The notes under the pieces were generated by a model, which saw only the letters and a list, made by a program, of their open reading frames with translations, searched no databases and was not told the DNA's origin. Made by a program: the position numbers and the translations under genes. Shown piece after piece: positions 17,939-26,947 of a DNA stretch of 61,533 nucleotides. The DNA is from Henriciella sp. (lineage in GTDB: Bacteria > Pseudomonadota > Alphaproteobacteria > Caulobacterales > Hyphomonadaceae): positions 1-61,533 of the forward strand of contig NZ_JAPYRE010000009.1 of NCBI RefSeq assembly GCF_029936995.1, given 5' to 3'. Each line of letters begins with the position of its first letter. Position 1 is the stretch's first letter.

Positions 17939-20310
17939 GCGACATTCCGCTCGTGGCCATGCTCGCCCGTGTTCACCGGCAGGAAGATGGAAACCATTGT
18001 CCCTTTGCCCGGTTCGCTTGCGAGAGTGAGCTTGCCGCCATGCATTTCGGCGAATGACTTGGTGAGTGCCAGACCAAGCCCCGTACCATCAGTATTCCGT
18101 TCGCGTGTTTCCTGAACCTGTTCGAACGGGTTGGCGAGGCGGGGCAGGTGTTCCTTCGGGATGCCGACGCCGGTATCCCTCACAGCAACACGGATAAAGT
18201 CTCCCCGGCGCTGGACAGCAACAGTGATACGTCCGCCTGCATCCGTAAACTTGATCGCGTTCGAAAGGAGATTGAGCACCATCTGGCGAACTGCGCGGTG
18301 GTCGGCATCAATGTTGGGCAGGCCTTCTTCGGTGCGCATCTCAAGCCGGATCCCCTTGTCCTCGGCCTTGCGCCGGATCATCCGGACGGCCGCATCGACA
18401 GGGTCAACCAGATCAACGGGCTTTGGATCGATCGTCATCTTGCCAGCCTCGATCTTGGCGATGTCGAGAATGTCGTTGATCATGTCCAGCAGGTGGCGGC
18501 CAGAGGTCAGGATGTCCTTGGCGTACTCTCCATAGCGCTTGTCGCCCAGCGGACCGTACATCTCGTTGACCAGGATTTCCGAGAAACCGTTAATGGCATT
18601 CAGCGGTGTTCGGAGTTCATGGCTCATATTGGCCAGGAAGGCGCTCTTGGAATTAGCGGATTTTTCGGCTCGGCCCTTCTCTTCATTGTACTTGCGCGCA
18701 AGCTCTGCCTTGTGGCCTTCCGACTTCTCAAGGTCCTGCACGAGTGTCTTGAGCTTCTTCTGCTGCTGTTGGAGCTGGTGCTCGTTGCGCACATCATTGG
18801 TCACATCGATGCCAAAGCTGACCAGGGTGCCAGCGGCTGTCGTCTGTTCGACGAGTTTGATCCAGATGTTGCTCTTCAGTCCGATAAGCGTGGTGGCGGA
18901 GTCTTCCTGGCTCGCTGATTCGCTGCTGGCCTGAGCGCTGCGGGCGATGGCGACTGTTTCATGTTTTGCCCCTGGCCGCAGAACCGAGGAAAGGTCAAAC
19001 AGCTCCTCATAGGCCCGGTTCCAGAAGAAAAGCCGCCTGTTATTGTCGAACAGGGCAAACGGGCAGGGAAAGCTCTCGATAGCGTTTCTCAGCCTGGTGT
19101 CTGCTGTGCGCTGACGTTCGCGCAGGCGCATGCTTGCGGTCACGTCCATGACGACACCGCTCAGAAGCGAGCGGCCATTTACGCCACCAGCCTCGCGGCT
19201 GCCACGCAGCTCCATCCATTTTCCACCATCCGAAGCCCTTGTCGGGGCCTGGATGGAGAAGGGAGTGCCTGTGCCGGCTTCCGCGAGCGCTTCCATGATG
19301 CTGTCGTGATGTGAAGATGAGAAAGACCCGAGGAATGCGGCGCGCGAAATTTCTCCTGAGTCGGGCCAGCCGAGCAGTCTGGCCGCAGTATCGCTGATCC
19401 ACGCTTGGCCATCTTCAGGTCTAAGCGTCCAGAAACCGAGCGCAGCATTTGTGGCAGAAGCTTCCAGGCTGTTTTCCTGTGAGCCTGGAGACCTGGCAGC
19501 TTCGACAAGCGGTGCGGACCGGCCGGACTGCCTGTAAACACCCATCAAAGCCAGGGCTGCGGCGATAACGGCGAACAGCCCCAGCAACAGGTTCAGCCCC
19601 ATCCCTGGCGTAACGAGCGGGCTGTTTCGGGACAGGCAGAGAGAGAAGTCAGCACCTGCGAGTGCAGCACATGAGGTTGCCGAGCGCGTCAGCGGAAACT
19701 TGTAGCGAAAGCCGTTGCCTTGCTGCACGAGCTCACGGCTCGGGGGCAATACGCTTCGGTTTCCGGATGAGACGGCCGCGTCTCCGTATAGCAGAACGCG
19801 GGAATCACGGTCGGGAGCCTGAAGCCAGTGGCGCGCCTCTACGGATGCGACGATGGCGGTTCCGACAGTCGGCTGATAGCTTATGACAAGTCGCCCATCA
19901 TCCAGAAGTGTGACCCTCTGTCCTTCAGCAGACAACTCTGCGGCTTTCCGTGCCGCCTGCACGAGTGTGTCATTGCGGCTTTCAAGAGCGGTGTCGAGAC
20001 TTGCGATCCGATCCAGCCCCGCATCCTGGGCGGATATCTCCCTGATAGCCGAGCCGGCACGAATCTCATTCTCGATATACTCGCCAGCGCGATCCACCTT
20101 GCGGTTCAGGCTCGCGCCAAGAAGTAACGTGTCGCGCTGCAGGATCTGTAGCTCTTCAGCCTTGCGCGCCTGGAAATTGTTCCAGAGCATCAGGCCGAGA
20201 ACCCCTGCCAGCAATATCAGGGTCAGCAGCAGGATGCGGCCGAAGCCAGCTCCTGAGCGCTGGCTTCCACGATCCTTGACTGATCTTGTTGTCTGGCGGG
20301 TAAGTGCCAA
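17935..20310 (-). CDS. PAS-domain sensor histidine kinase (PleC/DivJ-type)
   Basis: 791 residues. An N-terminal membrane segment (about 24-44), a periplasmic region of about 190 residues, a second membrane segment (NLLLGLFAVIAAALALMGVY, about 235-255), two PAS-like regions (about 290-500), a coiled coil (QLQQQQKKLKTLVQDLE), HisKA with His564 in SHELRTPLNAING, and HATPase_c with N box LLSNAIKF, GVGIP and GTGLGLALTKS. No receiver domain. The HisKA/linker (SEILVNEMYGPLGDKRY) resembles PleC of Caulobacter, which controls DivK, but many alphaproteobacterial kinases share it, so orthology is unproven. The response regulator is not adjacent. Confidence 0.88.
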   Translation of the reverse strand: MALTRQTTRSVKDRGSQRSGAGFGRILLLTLILLAGVLGLMLWNNFQARKAEELQILQRDTLLLGASLNRKVDRAGEYIENEIRAGSAIREISAQDAGLDRIASLDTALESRNDTLVQAARKAAELSAEGQRVTLLDDGRLVISYQPTVGTAIVASVEARHWLQAPDRDSRVLLYGDAAVSSGNRSVLPPSRELVQQGNGFRYKFPLTRSATSCAALAGADFSLCLSRNSPLVTPGMGLNLLLGLFAVIAAALALMGVYRQSGRSAPLVEAARSPGSQENSLEASATNAALGFWTLRPEDGQAWISDTAARLLGWPDSGEISRAAFLGSFSSSHHDSIMEALAEAGTGTPFSIQAPTRASDGGKWMELRGSREAGGVNGRSLLSGVVMDVTASMRLRERQRTADTRLRNAIESFPCPFALFDNNRRLFFWNRAYEELFDLSSVLRPGAKHETVAIARSAQASSESASQEDSATTLIGLKSNIWIKLVEQTTAAGTLVSFGIDVTNDVRNEHQLQQQQKKLKTLVQDLEKSEGHKAELARKYNEEKGRAEKSANSKSAFLANMSHELRTPLNAINGFSEILVNEMYGPLGDKRYGEYAKDILTSGRHLLDMINDILDIAKIEAGKMTIDPKPVDLVDPVDAAVRMIRRKAEDKGIRLEMRTEEGLPNIDADHRAVRQMVLNLLSNAIKFTDAGGRITVAVQRRGDFIRVAVRDTGVGIPKEHLPRLANPFEQVQETRERNTDGTGLGLALTKSFAEMHGGKLTLASEPGKGTMVSIFLPVNTGEHGHERNVA

Positions 20311-20397
20311 CGCTTGATGCCCCTGACGCGAAGTGCAAACCGAGCCCTAAACTCGTAATAAATGTTTGCACTTGCGTTAATGCGGGACAGTCATTGT

Positions 20398-22992
20398 TTA
20401 GTCCAGTGCCCGGGCAAGAATATCCGTGGCATGTTTGGACAAACCGTGGGCTCTCAGTTCCTCAAGAACTTTGCCTGCACTTGCCCGTGCTACGGGTTCT
20501 AGCTTTTTCCATTGCTCGAAACTGGTCAGGAGGCGTGCGGCCAGGGCCGGGTTGAGCTTGTCGACCCGCTTGACGATATCCGCGACAACCTCGTGGCCAG
20601 CCCCGTCCGGGGTATGGAAGGCGGCGAGGTTTGTCATCGAGAACGCTGCGGCAACAGAGCGGACCCTGTTCGGATTGGACAGGTCGAAATCAGGATGTGC
20701 TGAAAGCTTGCGCGCGTCTGCTGCACTGCCTTGCCCGGCCTGGACAGCGAACCACTTGTCGACGACGAGCGGATTGTCTTTCCAGCGGTCATAGAATGCT
20801 GCAAGCGCATCATCCCTTGCCTTGCCCGGTATGGAAACCATGGCGCGGAGGCAGGCAAGGCTCTCGGTCATGTTGGTCGCCGAATCAAAGAGCTGCTTGA
20901 GTTCATCGGCGGCCTCGCCCGTACCGAGTGCGCCTGTCAGGCCGATCATGGCGGCACGCAGGGCACGTGTGCCGGCCTGTTCTGCGCTCGGCTCGAACGG
21001 GGCCGGGGAATCTTCCTCGAGGATTTTCCGGCGGTCGGCTTCCATCGCTTCGGCGAGGGCGTGGCGAAGGCGCTTGCGCGCATCGTCCAGCCCGGCAGGG
21101 TCTACAGGCTCACGTTCCTGGAAGAGTTCGCCAATGTCCGGCACGACGGTGAGCAACGCGGCGTAGGCTGGATCATGGGCATGCTTGCGTACGGCCGCGG
21201 CCAGGGCATTCACGAAATCAGAATCCGGTGGGGATTGCGGATTGTCGACCAGCCGGAAGATTTCCGCCTTCGCAAGTGACTGGAAACTGTCCCAGATATT
21301 GAACGGATCCGTCTCGGCAGCAGCCAGCGCCAGCAGGGCAGGCTGGTCCAGTCCGCGTTTCAGGCGGACAGGGGCACTGAACTGCCTGTTGAGAGACAGG
21401 ATCGGGCGTTCGGAGCCGGCGGGGAGCTTTGCGGTGAAGACAGCTTCAGACTTGTCCAGGACGAGGACGTTCTCTCCGTCCTTCCAGCCATCGGCTGTGG
21501 CGTGGCCGCCTTGTCCGTCAAGCAATGCCGCACGCAGCGGAATGGGCACGGGCTGCTTTTCCGGTTGTTTCGGTGTCGCAGGTGTCGATTGTTTCAGCGT
21601 CACGGAAAGCGTGGCCGTTTCGGCGTTCCAGTCCTCTTCGACCGTCAGCTCAGGAGTGCCGGCCTGGACGTACCAGATGCGGAACTGGCTGAGGTCCTGC
21701 CCGGAAGCCTTCTCGAAGCAGCTGTAAAAATCCTCGATGGTTGAGGCTGTGCCGTCATACTCATCGAAATAGATCTGCATACCCTTGGCAAAGGCCTCGT
21801 CGCCAATCAGCACGGTCAGCGCACGGATCAGTTCTGCCCCCTTCACATAAACCGTAGCGGTATAAAGGTTGTCGATGGAGCCATAGGCCTGTGGACGCAC
21901 AGGGTGGGCGAGGGGGCCTGCATCCTCGGCAAACTGGCGGGCGCGCAAGGTCATGACGTCCTTGATGCGCTGCACTGGCCGTGACCGCAGGTCGGAGGAA
22001 AACTCCTGGTCGCGGAAAACGGTCAGGCCTTCCTTCAGGCACAGCTGGAACCAGTCCCGGCACGTGATGCGATTACCGGTCCAGTTGTGGAAATATTCGT
22101 GGCCGACAATGCTCTCGATGGCCTCGAAATCGGCATCTGTCGCGCTCTCAGCGCTCGCAAGCACATATGCGGAGTTGAAGATGTTGAGGCCCTTGTTCTC
22201 CATCGCGCCGAAATTGAAGTCCCGTACGGCGACAATATTGAATACGCCGAGATCGTAGGCCCGGCCAAAGCGTTCCTCATCCCACTTCATGGCCGTCTTC
22301 AGGCTCTCCATCGCCCATTCGGCGCGCTCAGCCTGCCCCTTGTCGACATAGACGCCCAGGTCGACATGGTCGCCATTCATTGTCGTGAAGCTGTCGCGCC
22401 AGATATCATAATCGCCAGCACAGAGCGCGAAGAGGTAGGACGGCTTGGGATGGGGGTCATCCCACTCGGCATAGTGGCGGCCATCTTCCAGATCCCCGGC
22501 ATCGCCCGGCGTGCCATTGGACAGCAGGACCGGGTACTTCGCCTTGTCAGCATCCATTCGGACATGGAAACGGCTCATCACGTCCGGCCGGTCTGGCCAG
22601 AAGGTAATGCGGCGGAACCCTGTCGCCTCACACTGCGAGCAGAAGCGCCCGGCGGACATGTAGAGGCCGGAAAGGGCGGTGTTCTTTGACGGATCGATCG
22701 TGACATCCGTTTCAAGGATGAAGCTGTCGGGCACACCCGGTATGGTGAGCACCTCCTCCTCGAGTGTGTAGTCGGCGGGCGTGAGTTCGCGGCCATCAAT
22801 AGCGACTGTATTCAGCTTCAGTCCAACCCCGTCCAGGACAAGCTCACCCGGCGCGCGGCGCTTTATATTAATGCGTGCGCGAACGCGCGTGGCTTCCGGC
22901 TCGAGCGAGAAGTCGAGATCGGCATGCTCGATGTCGAAAGGGTAGGGCGTGTAATTGTCCAGCTTGACCGAAACCGGTGTGTCCGTGCGCAT
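20398..22992 (-). CDS. pepN: Aminopeptidase N
   Basis: 864 residues, the length of proteobacterial PepN. M1 metallopeptidase: GAMENKGLNIFNSAYVLAS exopeptidase motif, and zinc site HEYFHNWTGN with His298, Glu299 and His302 followed by the ligand Glu in KEGLTVFRDQEF. Removes N-terminal residues from peptides in the cytosol. The alpha-helical C-terminal domain is complete. A single gene with an 87-base gap to the kinase gene downstream. Confidence 0.97.
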   Translation of the reverse strand: MRTDTPVSVKLDNYTPYPFDIEHADLDFSLEPEATRVRARINIKRRAPGELVLDGVGLKLNTVAIDGRELTPADYTLEEEVLTIPGVPDSFILETDVTIDPSKNTALSGLYMSAGRFCSQCEATGFRRITFWPDRPDVMSRFHVRMDADKAKYPVLLSNGTPGDAGDLEDGRHYAEWDDPHPKPSYLFALCAGDYDIWRDSFTTMNGDHVDLGVYVDKGQAERAEWAMESLKTAMKWDEERFGRAYDLGVFNIVAVRDFNFGAMENKGLNIFNSAYVLASAESATDADFEAIESIVGHEYFHNWTGNRITCRDWFQLCLKEGLTVFRDQEFSSDLRSRPVQRIKDVMTLRARQFAEDAGPLAHPVRPQAYGSIDNLYTATVYVKGAELIRALTVLIGDEAFAKGMQIYFDEYDGTASTIEDFYSCFEKASGQDLSQFRIWYVQAGTPELTVEEDWNAETATLSVTLKQSTPATPKQPEKQPVPIPLRAALLDGQGGHATADGWKDGENVLVLDKSEAVFTAKLPAGSERPILSLNRQFSAPVRLKRGLDQPALLALAAAETDPFNIWDSFQSLAKAEIFRLVDNPQSPPDSDFVNALAAAVRKHAHDPAYAALLTVVPDIGELFQEREPVDPAGLDDARKRLRHALAEAMEADRRKILEEDSPAPFEPSAEQAGTRALRAAMIGLTGALGTGEAADELKQLFDSATNMTESLACLRAMVSIPGKARDDALAAFYDRWKDNPLVVDKWFAVQAGQGSAADARKLSAHPDFDLSNPNRVRSVAAAFSMTNLAAFHTPDGAGHEVVADIVKRVDKLNPALAARLLTSFEQWKKLEPVARASAGKVLEELRAHGLSKHATDILARALD

Positions 22993-23082
22993 TGATGTGC
23001 TGTCCTGAAATTGCCTGTAACGTCAGGTCAAGATAGGGCGCTGCGCGCATTGTCTCAATTGCAGAACTGGAATGTTTGGCAG

Positions 23083-23655
23083 CTATTCAGCAGCCATCTT
23101 GGGCGAGTCCGTGATTTCGTAGACATGCCGAAGGATCAGCTGGCATTCCCGAACGGTTTTCTTGACCTCGTCAGGCATGCCTTCATCACTTTCCGAGGCC
23201 AGTTCGGCCATGGCACGGCATACTTTCAGCATGCGTGGCGCATTCACGAGAAGACGGGCCTGGTACTCGATCTTCTGCGGGTCACGGTCATATTCAGAGC
23301 CCGGCACACGCCAGCCGCCCCAGTCGTTCTCGTCCGTCATGATGACAGGGAACGTGCCGGGATAGGGGTGCGAGGAGGTCTGTTCGCTCTCTTGCCAGCG
23401 ATTCCTTGCGCGCTGTATTCGCCAGTACTCAAGATTGAGGTCGGCATCATCATTCTTCCGGTCCCGGCCATTCATGACGTCTTCCGACACCAGCTCACCT
23501 GCCGTGAATTCCCGTCCGAGCCCGACTTCGTAAGTGACGCGAAGCGGTTCCTCGACATCCTTCACCCAGTGCGGTTTCACCTTCTCGACAAGGGCCCATG
23601 TCCCGACGGGTTTGACGAATACGCGCTGCGCCTTGTGAAAAAGAGCTTTTGCCAT
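23083..23655 (-). CDS. Hypothetical protein, 190 residues
   Basis: Hydrophilic protein with many Trp/Tyr and charged residues (VGTWALVEKVKPHWVKDV, ENDWGGWRVPGSEYDRDP) and a helical C-terminal half. No signal peptide, membrane segment or catalytic motif that I recognise. Codon use is like its neighbours, and the start has a GGGAG ahead, so the gene looks real. It is divergent from the acyl-CoA dehydrogenase pair, with 176 bases between them that could hold both promoters. Confidence 0.7.
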   Translation of the reverse strand: MAKALFHKAQRVFVKPVGTWALVEKVKPHWVKDVEEPLRVTYEVGLGREFTAGELVSEDVMNGRDRKNDDADLNLEYWRIQRARNRWQESEQTSSHPYPGTFPVIMTDENDWGGWRVPGSEYDRDPQKIEYQARLLVNAPRMLKVCRAMAELASESDEGMPDEVKKTVRECQLILRHVYEITDSPKMAAE

Positions 23656-23831
23656 GCCTGAACTCCCAACTTGACGAGCCTTGTGTCACATCCAGTTTGA
23701 GGCAGGGTGAAGCAGGTGTTTGAAATTTCATCTATCACGAAGATTTCGCCTTCCGCTGCGAGACGGCTTTCCGGCGCAACGCAGTCAGCTATGATAGGCT
23801 TCAGACAGCATATCAAGGGAGACGGGGTCGT

Positions 23832-24947
23832 ATGAATTTCGACTTTTCAGAAGACCAGAAATTTCTCGCAGGCGAAGCGCGTAAATTTCTTGAGAACAGG
23901 TGTACCACCGCGCATGTGCGTGAAGTCCTCGACGATGAAAACAAGTCCCATAATGAGGACGTATGGAATCAGGTCGTCGAAATGGGCTGGCTTGGCACAG
24001 CCATTCCGGAAGAATATGGCGGTCTCGGGCTCGGTATGCTCGAGCTTTGCGTCATTGCTGAGGAAATGGGCCGGGCCCTCGCACCGGTTCCTTTCGCTTC
24101 CACGGCATACTTTTTCGCTGAAGCATTGAAAATCGCAGGGTCGGAAGACCAGAAGAAGGACCTCCTTGCGAAAGTCGCCAGCGGCGAAATCGTCGGCTGC
24201 TATGCCGCCAGCGAAGGGCCGGGCAACCCGGATGCCTCGAAGCTGTCTGTCAGCTTTGATGGCTCGAAAGTCAGCGGCACCAAGATTCCCGTAACCGATG
24301 GGGATATCGCCACCCACGCCATCGTCCTTGCCAAGGAGGGCTCCGGGGCGAGCCTCGTCCTCGTCGACCTGACCGGCGATGGCGTGACGCGCAAACCGGT
24401 GCAGACGCTGGAGCCAACGCGCAGCCACGCTGAAATCAAGTTTGATGGCGCACCCGGCACACGCATCGGCCCAGCCGGACAGGCCGCGGACCTTAATGAC
24501 GCCATCCTGAATCGTGCGGCTGTCCTGCTGGCATTTGAGCAGCTTGGTGGTGCCGACCGCTGTCTCGAGATGGCGACCGAGTTTGCCAAGGAGCGCTTTG
24601 CCTTTGGTCGCCCGATTGGCGGCAATCAGGCGATCAAGCACAAGCTTGCCGAGATGTATGTGAAGAATCAGGTTGCCCGTTCCAACAGCTATTACGGGGC
24701 CTGGGCGCTGTCGACGGATGCTGCCGAGCTTCCAGAGGCGGCTGCTGCTGCAAGGCTGGCCTCTAGCGACGCGTTCTGGTTCGCCTCCAAGGAGAACATC
24801 CAGACACATGGCGGCATGGGTTTCACCTGGGAGGTCGACTGCCACCTGTTCTACCGCCGTGCCAAACTGCTCGCCGTTCAGGCTGGCGCGCCAAAGATAT
24901 GGAAAGAGAAGCTGGTGAGCGCCCTCGAGCGCAAGAACGCAGCCTAA
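23832..24947 (+). CDS. Acyl-CoA dehydrogenase, first subunit of a probable pair
   Basis: 371 residues. ACAD fold: N-terminal helix MNFDFSEDQKFLAGEARKFL, the EEYGGLGLGMLELCVIAEEMGRA segment, CYAASEGPG, FAFGRPIGGNQAIKHKLAEM and the C-terminal THGGMGFTWEVDCHLFYRR. It is the type often found as one half of heteromeric bacterial acyl-CoA dehydrogenases. It is followed after 15 bases, with a strong AGGAGG, by a second ACAD gene. FAD-dependent alpha,beta-dehydrogenation of an acyl-CoA is predicted; bulky or branched substrates are possible. Confidence 0.9.
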   Translation: MNFDFSEDQKFLAGEARKFLENRCTTAHVREVLDDENKSHNEDVWNQVVEMGWLGTAIPEEYGGLGLGMLELCVIAEEMGRALAPVPFASTAYFFAEALKIAGSEDQKKDLLAKVASGEIVGCYAASEGPGNPDASKLSVSFDGSKVSGTKIPVTDGDIATHAIVLAKEGSGASLVLVDLTGDGVTRKPVQTLEPTRSHAEIKFDGAPGTRIGPAGQAADLNDAILNRAAVLLAFEQLGGADRCLEMATEFAKERFAFGRPIGGNQAIKHKLAEMYVKNQVARSNSYYGAWALSTDAAELPEAAAAARLASSDAFWFASKENIQTHGGMGFTWEVDCHLFYRRAKLLAVQAGAPKIWKEKLVSALERKNAA

Positions 24948-24962
24948 GGAGGATCTTGGATC

Positions 24963-26165
24963 ATGGACTTCAACGATACACCCGAAGAAGCAGAGTTCCG
25001 TGCAGAAGCTCGCGGCTTTCTCGAGAAGCACCTGAAGCTGAAGGACGGCGCAGGCGGCCGGCACCGGTCGACTGACGACTTTCTGAAACGCGCCAAGAAC
25101 TGGCAGAAGACCAAGGCTGAGGGCGGTTTTGCCCAGATCACCTGGCCCAAGGAATGGGGCGGGCGTGGCGGCACGTCGATGCAGCAGGTCATCTGGAACC
25201 AGGAAGAGGGCAAGTTCGACGCCCCCACCGGCCCGTTCGCTATCGGGCTTGGCATGTGTGTGCCGACCGTCATTGCTTTTGGCTCTGATGACCACAAGAA
25301 GCGCTATGTCGAGAAGGCGCTGCGCGGCGAGGAAATCTGGTGCCAGCTATTTTCTGAGCCGGCCGCCGGTTCTGACGTCGCAGGCGTCAAGACCCGGGCC
25401 GTCAAGGATGGCGACGAGTGGGTCATCAATGGCCAGAAGGTCTGGACGACAGGCGCGCATTTTTCCGACTATGGCATCGTGCTGACACGCACCGATCCGA
25501 AGGCGCCGAAACACAAGGGCCTGACCATGTTCATCGTGGACATGAATGATCCCGGCGTCGAAGCCAAGCCGATCCATCAGGCCTCTGGCGGACGTGAGTT
25601 CAACGAGGTCTACTTCACGGATGTCCGGATACCAGACTCCGACCGTCTCGGCGAAGTCGGCGAAGGCTGGAAGGTGGCGCTCGTCACCCTGATGAATGAA
25701 CGCCTCGCCGTTGGCGGCTCGCCGGGACCGGACTGGAAGGAGATCATGGATTATGCCCGCGGCAAGGGCACGCTCAGCGATCAGGCCTTCCGCGAGAAGC
25801 TGGCCGACTGGTATGTCGCGGCCCAAGGCTACAACCTGACCAAGTTCCGCACCCAGACGGCCCTGTCGCGGGGCGGTACGCCAGGGCCGGAAAACTCCAT
25901 CGGCAAGATCATCACGGCCAACCAGTTGCAGGATATCTGCAACTCCGCGATCGAGATGCAGGACCATTACGGCATCATGAACGATTCCGAGACGATGCCG
26001 GCCAACGCGATCTTCCAGCAGAGCTTCATGTGGGCTCCGGGCCTGCGGATTGCTGGTGGCACGGATGAAATCCTGAAGAACATCATTGCCGAACGTGTCC
26101 TTGGTCTTCCGCAGGATGTGCGTGTCGACAAGGACGTCCCCTTCGAGACGCTCAAACAGGGCTGA
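24963..26165 (+). CDS. Acyl-CoA dehydrogenase, second subunit of a probable pair
   Basis: 400 residues. FAD-binding motifs WCQLFSEPAAGSDVAG and WVINGQKVWTTGAH, and a C-terminal RIAGGTDEILKNIIAERVLG. At the site where medium-chain enzymes have the catalytic Glu (YEGT) this protein has AGGT (Gly365), so the base must lie elsewhere, as in isovaleryl-type enzymes or in heteromers. AAGGAGGATCTTGG precedes the ATG. Co-transcription with the upstream ACAD supports an alpha2beta2 assembly; this is inference. Confidence 0.92.
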   Translation: MDFNDTPEEAEFRAEARGFLEKHLKLKDGAGGRHRSTDDFLKRAKNWQKTKAEGGFAQITWPKEWGGRGGTSMQQVIWNQEEGKFDAPTGPFAIGLGMCVPTVIAFGSDDHKKRYVEKALRGEEIWCQLFSEPAAGSDVAGVKTRAVKDGDEWVINGQKVWTTGAHFSDYGIVLTRTDPKAPKHKGLTMFIVDMNDPGVEAKPIHQASGGREFNEVYFTDVRIPDSDRLGEVGEGWKVALVTLMNERLAVGGSPGPDWKEIMDYARGKGTLSDQAFREKLADWYVAAQGYNLTKFRTQTALSRGGTPGPENSIGKIITANQLQDICNSAIEMQDHYGIMNDSETMPANAIFQQSFMWAPGLRIAGGTDEILKNIIAERVLGLPQDVRVDKDVPFETLKQG

Positions 26166-26179
26166 TCGGTTTCCTTGTG

Positions 26180-26215
26180 CATTCCGGCCGGGCCGCATAG
26201 GCTCCGGCCGGAATG
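26180..26215. repeat. Perfect 12-bp inverted repeat (stem-loop) after the ACAD pair
   Basis: CATTCCGGCCGG (26180-26191) and CCGGCCGGAATG (26204-26215) enclose a 12-base loop. It lies 15 bases after the second ACAD stop and 24 bases before the next start. There is no T tract on either side, so it is not a classical terminator. It may stabilise the 3' end of the ACAD message or help Rho-dependent termination. Confidence 0.6.
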
Positions 26216-26239
26216 ACACGCTTCCAGGAGACCTTCCGA

Positions 26240-26947
26240 ATGAAACCAGTCCTCGCATCTGCCGGGCTTGCAGCCCTGGCCCTTGCCGTGCCTTACGCGA
26301 TCGCTCAGGAAGCTGCCGCGCCTACACAGGAAACGGCCCAGCCCCAGGCGGCCGGACAGCCATCCACGACCATTGTAAACGCCTTGAATGGCTTGCATGT
26401 CATCGTCCTGGAGGATCAGCAGGGGGGCATGGCGTCTATCCGTAACGAGCAGGGCGACGATTCCCTGATTGCTTTCCTGCGTCCCGCGGCAGCTGAAGCG
26501 GCCCGCCAGGAACCGGCCGTGAGCAATATGACGCCCGGAACAGTGCCCCTTCTGGCCTTGCTGACGGCCTGGGATGGCCCGGTGATGTTCGAGGGTGGCG
26601 CAGAAGAGGTCGAGCAGGCGAATGCGCTGGATGAAAGCGGCGAAGGCTTCGGTGCACCGGTCTTTTTCGTCACGGCAGACGGTAAAGAGACCCAGATCGA
26701 TACGGGAAATGGTCCGGCGACACCGATTTTGCTGAGCTATCAGGATGCGCAGGGGATGGCGTCTAACCTGAAGCAGCAGGGCTTCGATGCGGAAACGATC
26801 GAGATCGTTCCGCTCGAGTTCGGTTCTGTGCTCCAGCAGCTCAACGCGACCAGTAACGGCGGCAGCTACAAGGTTTTCACGCATCCGGAGACAGTGGAAA
26901 TGATCCAGTCAGCAGCGGCCCAGGCAGACGGGGCAGCATCACAATGA
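26240..26947 (+). CDS. Exported Tic22-like protein
   Basis: 235 residues from ATG at 26240 (CAGGAG upstream). A Sec signal peptide (MKPVLASAGLAALALAVPYA, cleavage near AIA-QE) and a low-complexity Gln/Ala linker precede a domain whose pattern, APVFFVTADGKE then PILLSYQDAQGMASNLKQQG and VPLEFGSVLQQL, resembles the Tic22 fold of cyanobacterial and chloroplast periplasmic chaperone-like proteins. A first, more diverged half (LIAFLRP...VPLLALLTAW) may be a second copy. Role in outer-membrane protein handling is inference. It overlaps the hydrolase start (ATGA). Confidence 0.6.
   Translation: MKPVLASAGLAALALAVPYAIAQEAAAPTQETAQPQAAGQPSTTIVNALNGLHVIVLEDQQGGMASIRNEQGDDSLIAFLRPAAAEAARQEPAVSNMTPGTVPLLALLTAWDGPVMFEGGAEEVEQANALDESGEGFGAPVFFVTADGKETQIDTGNGPATPILLSYQDAQGMASNLKQQGFDAETIEIVPLEFGSVLQQLNATSNGGSYKVFTHPETVEMIQSAAAQADGAASQ

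Noticed and set aside
23847..25295. A 482-residue minus-strand open frame across both acyl-CoA dehydrogenases
   Set aside because: It spans two well-supported genes on the other strand and has no motif of its own.
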